Source: Platycnemis pennipes (lineage: Eukaryota; Arthropoda; Insecta; Odonata; Platycnemididae). From it: a stretch of DNA of 64,000 bases. The stretch is from contig OW121847.1 in the NCBI GenBank assembly GCA_933228895.1, positions 568,001-632,000 of the forward strand. The letters are read 5' to 3'. The notes under the pieces were generated by a model that was not told the DNA's origin, made no database searches, and was given only the letters and a program-made list of their open reading frames with translations. The position numbers were made by a program, and so were the translations under genes. Numbering within the stretch: position 1 is the stretch's first letter; every line of letters begins with the position of its first letter. This document shows, piece after piece, positions 56,682 to 64,000 of the stretch.

Positions 56682-59376
56682 GGTGGCTGGTCTAAAAAAC
56701 CAAAGTAAACAGATTTTCTTAAAAATTTCCAAATATGTTCCTTTTTGGATATTCTATGGAATATCGAAGAAAAAACGGGGGATCATCGACATAGTTTTTG
56801 CGATATTTTGGATTCTTTTAACATGGAGCCTTATGGCGCTCTCCATTCCAATAGGATAAATTACGCACTTTATCCATTCCTACTGAACAGATTTTTACCA
56901 AAAACTGATATAATGTAGCTCTAATAAATTAAAATCTATTCTGAAAATATCATTTGATACTATGGACTGAAATTTTTCGTAAATACGATTAAAAAATATG
57001 TATGCGAGAATTTCAAATGTCGCGCGCGGCTATGTGGTGTAAAGTTGGCAACGTGGCACACGAAGGTACGGGACATGCTTATCAGACGAATTGTGAAGAG
57101 AAAATCTCTTGTAAAATTACTTTATATGCATTATAAACCAAAGCACTTTTGATAACATAAAGTCAAATGCTGTTATCGCGGTTGTGAATATCCCCAATGG
57201 TTCAATGGTAAATATTTGCTCGTAATATGTTAGCATATTATCAGGAAGTTAAAAAAAATACGAAGTTCGCATAAACTGAAAGTCCTATCTAAAGTTCTAG
57301 AAACAGTGGACTAATTTAGTATTTATGGGGAGTAAAATGTAATGATTTTAAGATCCTAATGCAGAAGTCGATATGGCGATGAGAAGAGCAATTGAGGATC
57401 TGTGATGAGTAGCATAGAAGATCGCTTATTTCTTGATCCTTTCCCTGACATTATTCAAACATACTCTAGATACAATTTCCAGTGGTGTCGATGGGCTTAG
57501 GTGTTCTTCTGATTTAGGTAGAATATTTCAAACAAGTGAATTGTGTTGCCAATTATTGTAGAGCACGAAGGACATTGCGATCTAACTAGATAAATACTTC
57601 CCTAATAATATTATTTCGATTTCATTTATTACTCCAAGATAATAAGATTTTAACTAGTATACCAATCCATGAGTACTAAGAATTTAACTTCCCTGGTTTG
57701 AGGTGACGTGACAGTTGATCGTGTTAGGTGGAAGCAGGTGATCCATTTGTATGGAAAATTTATAATAAAATGAGACATTACCAGTATGAAATGAACTTGT
57801 ACCTATGATCTCAAAAAATGTACTTTCTTCTCTGAACTCCATCTTTCCTTTGCACTATTTGTGGGAATCATTCTCATGTCTCTCTCACTAATTCCTGAGG
57901 TCATTGTCATTATACTGACTCCAAAGAACATATTTAACGCCTTAAATATTCCTACAGTTGATAACTAAGAAAACCTTGCCACTCAATATACACATGTGGA
58001 AACCTCCTCCTCACAGTACAACCTGTACGAGAGCAATGCTGAAAATTTGTTAGCTTACAATTGTATTTATTTTTCTAGTGAATTATGATGTATAGTGAAT
58101 AATGGTGCCTATTCCTGATGCCCACTTGTGACAAAGGTCATGAATTTCATCTCCCATACCTCCTCGTTCGTCTTCCTATCCACCCACCTAACCTTTTCCA
58201 TCCTAGCACATGTTTCCAAACCATAGAGTGCCACGCTCCGTATTAGACTCTTCACCAGTTCACATCCCTACTCAAGGCTCCTGTAATAAGCTCTCTACTA
58301 GGAGTAAATGCCTCTTTCGCCAATGCTTTTCTCCAATGAACCTCACACGTACTATACCCTATTTCCTACAACATGCTACCAAAGTAATGAAATTTCTCCT
58401 CCTGCTCTAACTTATGGCCTCCTACTCTTAAATTTAATCCTTTGAAAACCGCATCACTTTCATTTATTTTTGGTTTCCAGATTCATACAGTGTACAACGT
58501 GAATTTTTAGTGATATTATCAAAAGCTTTGCTGAAATATGAAAATACCCCCGCTAATTTCATATTGGTACCTGTAGGTCTAGAGCAGTTTAGAGTTTAGC
58601 AGATTAGAGAAGCTGCATTGCAAATAGCGCACTCCATTTGCTCGCCAACAAATACAATATCAATCAAACGGCTACCTTCGACGTTAAAAAGCTGCGTAGA
58701 CGAATTGTGTGCTCCAGATGAAGCTTTTTCTTCCCACTTTGTCTTCATGGAGAGCGACTGATTTACTCTCCTATTATATTTTTTTGGGAAATGAGCTTTC
58801 CCTTTCTTCGAAAAGACGCAGACATGACGAACAGCTCTAACTTGCGCAGACCCACATGAAACCACCTAAATCTTACGAGTAATTCAGCGTTGCAAACAGC
58901 AAGAAACCACCAAAGAAGCACATGGTCTCTAATGTAAACAACGACGTAAGTGACACCTGTCGTCACGACTACTGTAACAAACAACTGCCTACAGCGTGTT
59001 GCAGAATGGACGCTGTTGCCGGATTAAAAACGAAAGATTAAATAATTTATAGAAACATATTTTAATACTAGTTCACATTCGAGTGACAATGTATCTTCAT
59101 TAAAATACTTACTTTGAATTCTATGGCCACGGGTGAGAACTGTTTTCGGAAAATTAATTTCGCGAGAATGACTTAAGAAATGAATCAAGTCTGCATTTAA
59201 GCAAATTTTTATGGTAATGTGTAAAGTTAAAGCACAATATTTCAGATTGTACCTAACACATTAGTCATTCTTACTAGAGTATAGTGTAACTGCGACCTAT
59301 TATTGAAATTTTAAACGAGCATTAAAATTTAAGTAACTAAATTTCTCAATGACTAACGATTACCCGACCAGCCACC
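56682..59376. mobile_element. 2695-bp element with 11-bp TIRs and TTAA duplication
   Basis: GGTGGCTGGTC (56682-56692) and GACCAGCCACC (59366-59376) are exact inverted ends; TTAA flanks both sides (56678-56681, 59377-59380). Removing the element with one TTAA would rejoin the R2-like frame exactly. TTAA duplication fits piggyBac-type elements; no transposase was seen. It carries an RTE fragment at 58125-58435. Confidence 0.82.
58125..58435 (-). pseudogene. RTE-type reverse transcriptase C-terminal fragment
   Basis: Minus strand with frameshifts gives EEKFHYFGSML, VHWRKALAKEAFT and VKSLIRSVALYGLETC, the well-known end region of RTE reverse transcriptases. Confidence 0.7.
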
Positions 59377-59380
59377 TTAA

Positions 59381-60645
59381 CACGACCGCCTTCTGAGTCA
59401 AGATTGATTTGTAGCACGCTTCTCCGCTGAAAGTAAGGTCCAAGTCCAAACCGAGGTCGTCTGCTGCCCTTATTGCCGCCTGGAATAGGAACGCCCCTTT
59501 GCCGACACACTGTTTCTTTACGAGCAGCATAAGGGGGTCCGTGAGGTGGAACACGCGGCGAGCCGTATTGAGGAGTACTCTGTCATGAAGGCACTCCAGG
59601 CTTATCAGCACTCTACAACCTAGCCTTCTCGGGAGATACAGTCTGGCGACGGAAGACTACGGTACGTGGTCATCATTTTCCTCGTTCCCTTGTCGACGTT
59701 TTGCAGCTTGTTCACAATCAATTTGATGTAACCGAAGGTGTAGAGCAGTGTTGGAACCGCAAAGGTGTTGGTCGCAAGAACCTTGTTCCTGCCAGACAGG
59801 TCGGATCTCCAAATTCGCCTGAGATTCTGCCTGTATTTGGTTGTAAGCCTTTCCTTCACTGCTTTCACCTCTTGCATCCGGCGCTGGGGGACGCCAAGAT
59901 AATTGTACGCTTCATCATCATCAAGATAACAAATAGCGTTTCCGTCAACGAGCTGCAAGTCATCCTGGACTTCCGAAATCTTTCCTTTCGCCAGATGGAT
60001 GATCGCGCACTTGTCCAATCCGAATTCCATCCCTATATCCTCACTGTATCTGCGTACGATGTCTAACGCCAAGCGCAGATCTTTCGCGCTTGAAGCATAA
60101 AGCTTCAGTTTATCCATGTAAAAAAGATGGATGACCTTACGCTTTCTTTTTGACGGGTCAGGGCACAAAATCCCTTACCTTGTCTAAACAGAACGAACAG
60201 TGGGAGGAGAGATAAACAGAACAGGAGGGGACTGAGGCTATCGCCTTGAAAAACGCCACGGTGGTATGTTACCAAATCCGTGTAGACGGTCTTCTTGCCA
60301 GATGGTATGGCGAACCGCGTCTTCCATAGTGGTAACAGGCTTTCAATCAGGACACAACCTCTGGGTGGACTTTCATGTACATCAGCATGGCTATAATCAG
60401 CTCATGAGAGGTGGTATCGAAAACCTTCTTGTAGTCCACCCAGCCCATTGATAGGTTACGCTTGTATTGACAAGCGTCCTGGCTCACGCACCTATCAATC
60501 AGCAGTTTGTCCTTGCATCCCGCGATGCTTTTCTTCGAGCCCCTCTGCTCGTACACTTCCTCCCATACCGGTTGGACGAGGTGGAGGATGGCCAAGCGTC
60601 CATACACACCTATCTATGAGCAGATTGTCCTTACATCTGTAACGG
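59381..60645 (-). pseudogene. R2-like element: reverse transcriptase
   Basis: Minus strand contains GWVDYKKVFDTTSHELI (motif A), YHRGVFQGDSLSPLLFCL (motif B), and HLFYMDKLKLYASS (motif C, FYMDD changed to FYMDK, so catalytically dead), then YNYLGVPQ and FAVPTLLYTFGYIKL and LTQKAVVL. Frame changes near 59615, 60170 and 60350. A short partial duplication of the start (60487 / 60609) marks its truncated 5' end. Confidence 0.85.
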
Positions 60646-60650
60646 AATTA

Positions 60651-61429
60651 TTTTTTTTTGTACGTTTGACGTACGGGAGAGTATGGAGTCCGGGACCCAA
60701 GGGCAGCCAAACCAATATTTGATTTATTATTATTCCATTATGTGTTATTGCCAATGTTTCCTAATTGATTTAAAGAGTTTTGAACAACGTCAGAGGCACA
60801 TATGACTGGGCAACGTGATTTATTTATTTGTTTTACATATTTATTATTTATTTTTCATGTTCTCTACCTGCTTTTTTTTATTTTCATATGTATTTGTATG
60901 TATTGTCGGAGAAGCTGCAATCGATGTCAAAATTTTGGATTAACTTAGAGAGGGATATATATATATATGCCGAGCCTCCCACCAGACCGCAAGCGAGCCA
61001 GTAATTCGGCAGGGCCCGCCGAATGAAAGCCTGGGCTATGAAGGTGCGCGGTCGGAGCAGCAGACGACGGAGGCGCGTCATCGCGCCTGCGCCAAGGGGA
61101 CGAAGCAAGGAGGCGGCGGAGCGAGGCGTGAAGCTCTCTTGGCTCGCGGACTCCATCGGGGATGGTTCTCCTAGTAAACTCTCTGTGTGTTGGTTGAGCA
61201 CTGTGACGTTGATCCGGTGTTAGCGACGGGTGATCCCGTCACCATTTTTTGGTCTCATTGTTGTGCGATGTGAAAGGCAAGGGAAAACCAACACAATATT
61301 ATCCAGAGGATTCGCAGCTACTCCACTCTTTTCTTTATATCAAGACATGATGGAGCCCTCTCGAGTAAAATATTCTCACATTCGGATCTCCGGGTGGGGA
61401 CTACCCGAGAGAGTACACCAGTCAAGCGT
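60651..61429. other. Non-coding, with (TA)7 tract and GC-rich patch
   Basis: A TA microsatellite lies at about 60955-60968; 60968-61150 is GC-rich. The right part (61200-61429) is probably the 5' UTR of the RTE fragment. No gene. Confidence 0.45.
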
Positions 61430-61898
61430 CATAAACATTTTAGGGTAGGAACTTGGAACTTGCGACCACTTCGGACCTGCGGGAGATTGGAGAAATTTAA
61501 GATGGCTGAATCTGAAGGAAGAACCTGTGATCTCCATTCGCAGAATGGACTTCGACATATTAGGAATCAGTGACATGAGATGGCTCGAAGAAGGGAACTT
61601 TTGGAGTGGAAGTTACAGAAATATTCACACAGGATCACCGAATGGTAATGTTGGAGTAAGCATAATGTTCAGCAAGCGTGCAGGACTGCGTGTGAAGAGC
61701 TTCCTGCAATACAGTGAGAGGATTATAATGATGAAGATAGAAACCAAGCCAACAGATACCATTGTGGTACAAGTTTACATTCCTACGTCGGACTATGAAG
61801 ATGAAGAAGTGGAAGACGTCTATGAAGATAAGAGGATTCGTGAAATGAGATGCAAAAGAATGGATTCAAAATTCGGAGAAAGGAATAGGTGGGATTAA
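61430..61898 (+). pseudogene. RTE (BovB-like) retrotransposon endonuclease fragment
   Basis: Reads VGTWNLRPLRTCGRLEKFKM, then after a frame change RRMDFDILGISDMRWLEEG, FWSGSYRNIHTG, and TIVVQVYIPTSDYEDEEVED. This is the N-terminal apurinic-like endonuclease of RTE elements (similar to so-called craniofacial development protein 2). Truncated after the endonuclease. Confidence 0.85.
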
Positions 61899-62099
61899 TG
61901 AACAGATTTTGAATTAGAGTAATGAATTGAGAGAAAGTAAAGAACGAAAGTGATGTAATACCACGTCTCCTTGTCGTTTATCTCAAAATTATAAATGAAA
62001 TGGATTATGTAAACATTTTAGGATAATTAATAGCATTAAAGATACATGTACAAGCTCAACGAATGCAGTCATGCTAATTCGAAATCTGATCTTCTCCGT

Positions 62100-63129
62100 T
62101 TACGGGAAGTTTTTTTTCAATTTAGCTTCTTCTTGTGCATCAAGAATATGCGTCGGCTCGCGAAGAGACATATTTCTGCTCCGTCGAGGATCTGTAAGCT
62201 CTGGCAGCAGGCACCGGTGATAAAATTTGGTAAGCTTGGGCTGCATCTTTCTCCATAGGTCATCGTCCTTCATCACCTTCACCGTTTTAATATACGGGTG
62301 GACCTCGGTATACACTGTGAATAAGCAGAATTGTCTCCTTGTCACATGGAGCTGGCCTTGAATCTGTAAAATAATGCTGTTTTGCAACTATAGCATTGAA
62401 GTACTACGCGCAGTTACTGTTGAGATCCTGAATTAAACTCCTGCTGTGGCGTGCTAAATATCCCACGATTCGATTCAGTTCCTTCATTAGCCCAGAGGAG
62501 CGGAGATCATCGATGATAGAATCTTCACTATCGCTTCTAGAGCAGAAATATTCGGCGCCGTTTGAGTGGTCTCCAAAGATATGTCTTGGACTATTTAAAA
62601 GGTATTTCCTCAATCTCGATATCTTCTCATCAAGGCTTCCGGCTCTGTCATCTTGTTTGCGGTAGGCAATTGCTTTACCAATTGCAGTCCGTAAGCGTAA
62701 AACACTTGAGGTAACTTTTTTCCCAAGGCAGGCAGGTCCATTCCGCTATTCCTTGCTGATTTCCCTCAATTTTGTGCAGTAATTTCGCAGGAGGTTGCTT
62801 TTGCATTCAATTTTTTCAATCGGAGTATTTTTATAGGGCCGGGATTGAACCAACGTGGCACATACGCTGCTGTCACCATCAGCAATCAGCTTATTGTATC
62901 GGATTCCATACATCTGTTCGCTAGCTCTAAACCCCTCTAAAACTATAGCCGACTCCATACTTGTGGAAGAAGCTGTGCATTCCCAATTTTTGAAGCACAC
63001 GTGCTCGCTTGCTTCTATGAGGGATATTTCTGTTCTTCGGCACACCATACAGTATTTATTTTTGACCCATACGAAAAGCACCTTTTTGGTACAGTATCCA
63101 ATGATGGCTGCCTGCAATACAATATGCAA
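62100..63129 (-). pseudogene. Mutator-like transposase domain plus YqaJ exonuclease relic
   Basis: First block (63129-62746): KHVCFKNW-like SEHVCFKNWECTASSTSMES, VLEGFRASEQMYGIRYNKLI, ADGDSSVCATL, KIECKSNLLRNYCTKL, characteristic of the Mutator-like transposase family in animal elements. Last block (62387-62100): IQGQLHVTRRQFCLFTVYT and MQPKLTKFYHRCLLPEL, the end of a YqaJ-type exonuclease. The middle (62613-62404) is a poorly conserved linker. Stops separate all three. Confidence 0.75.
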
Positions 63130-63594
63130 ATTTAATTCACCATATGACTACCGCTAATATGAAAATGACAGTGATATAATATCAGAATTATTTCTAGTAT
63201 CGTCACGGAGTAATAGATCCGTACCACTTCCAGACAGCGAAAATTAGCGCTCCAAAATATTGTACTGATATGATCTGTCAACACTGCATTCGCAAGCCAT
63301 AAGTAATCCAGCTTGTTTGCTGCGGCAATCCTTTGAGAGGTCAGTGAGATGAAATGGCCATTGAGGGAGTAGTGTCCATAATTTTTTGCGGGCATATTAC
63401 ATTATAAATCATCACAGTTTTCCATTCAAAAGTTTGTTATTAGTAATACCTAGCCCTTTTTATCCCGTAACTAGAAATTTAAATCTTTTGTGGTAAGTAA
63501 GTGTCGGCTTTCGTTATTTTTATTACCCACTTACAATTACGCTATTTACAAATATAAGAAGTCATTGCAAACGTAATCTTGTGGAAGTTTTTAA
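63130..63594. other. No gene seen
   Basis: AT-rich; the upstream part of the Mutator-like relic may extend here but I see no conserved motif. Confidence 0.35.
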
Positions 63595-63742
63595 TATGCA
63601 TAATAAAACGTAATAGTAATGCTCCACACTAATTTATTGATCATCGACCCGGGTTTTGGCAATCTTGAAAATGGCACTGAGTTGCCGTGTCGATGATCGA
63701 TGGATTGGTGTGGAGTATTACTATAACGTTTTATTATGCATA
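63595..63742. repeat. Imperfect fold-back element with about 53-bp arms
   Basis: 63595-63647 pairs with 63690-63742 with about seven mismatches (outer 17 bases TATGCATAATAAAACGT exact). TACGCTATTTACA occurs on both outer sides (about 63538 and 63741), perhaps marking a longer repeat. Confidence 0.7.
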
Positions 63743-64000
63743 CGCTATTTACACCATATTCCGTGCATACATAAAACAAAATATGCGTATTTATACGTAT
63801 CTTAAACTATTAAATTTCGCCATTCTTCAGGGAAATGACTATGTCATAACGTCAGCTGAATTTCATCAATGAAGTAATAAGTACGAACCCAAAATTAACA
63901 TTACTAAATAGTGCACGTATCACAACTGGAAAAAGGAATATGAATATTCATCGATCACTTTGTTTTATTATTCCGAAAACAACATGTTGTGGTGTGCTGT
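63743..64000. other. No gene seen
   Basis: AT-rich sequence to the window edge. Confidence 0.35.

Larger units (their letters stand above)
49020..60650 (-). mobile_element. R2-superfamily non-LTR retrotransposon split by three later insertions
   Basis: Read on the minus strand, pieces of one ORF occur in order: reverse transcriptase (60645-59381), zinc-finger and linker (56677-56389), start of the endonuclease (54849-54783), rest of the endonuclease and C-terminus (49424-49130). The gaps are exactly filled by a TTAA-flanked element (56682-59376), a Penelope-like element (54863-56375) and a LINE (49425-54782), each with a target duplication. It is 5'-truncated near 60645. Confidence 0.85.

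Overview
The window looks like repeat-rich nuclear DNA of an animal, most likely an arthropod. It is AT-rich, its non-LTR, Penelope, copia and Mutator-like relics belong to families common in arthropods, and it contains a protein-primed DNA transposon of the Polinton/Maverick (adintovirus-like) class. No complete host gene is recognisable; only a possible C-terminal tail sits at the left edge (2-115).

Regions: (1) 1-2337, left flank. (2) 2338-14461, a 12.1-kb segment without recognisable host genes; it holds an 86-bp-arm fold-back, a LINE fragment and a hairpin. (3) 14462-14661, a 200-base N gap. (4) 14662-29689, a near-complete Polinton. (5) 29690-41813, a second, almost identical copy of region 2. 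(6) 41814-48990, unique flank with a 2.0-kb TIR element, LINE and copia fragments and an 834-bp TIR element. (7) 49020-60650, a degraded R2-superfamily retrotransposon (minus strand) split by three later insertions: a LINE, a Penelope-like element and a TTAA-flanked element. (8) 60651-64000, an RTE endonuclease fragment, a Mutator-like/YqaJ relic and a small fold-back.

Polinton: a tightly packed minus-strand block encodes, in transcription order, PolB, packaging ATPase, two small conserved proteins, chromodomain integrase, candidate minor capsid protein, basic virion protein, double jelly-roll major capsid protein, adenain-like protease and two to three accessory proteins. A plus-strand arm encodes a protein with a SOCS-box-like motif, an intact dUTPase and a small possible OB-fold protein. 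The two arms diverge from a palindromic TATA element. In the plus arm a consensus splice donor overlaps the stop codon of the first gene, and acceptors lie just before the next two ATGs, so one pre-mRNA could be alternatively spliced. A 23 x 17-bp minisatellite lies in the predicted intron.

The right Polinton end (...ACT) is followed by GAACTC, and copy 2 begins with those bases. The same GAACTC sits uninterrupted at 2338-2343. Copy 1 therefore looks like the empty site, and the apparent segmental duplication is probably two alleles of a heterozygous insertion joined end to end across the gap. All statements come from reading the sequence; no database search was possible.
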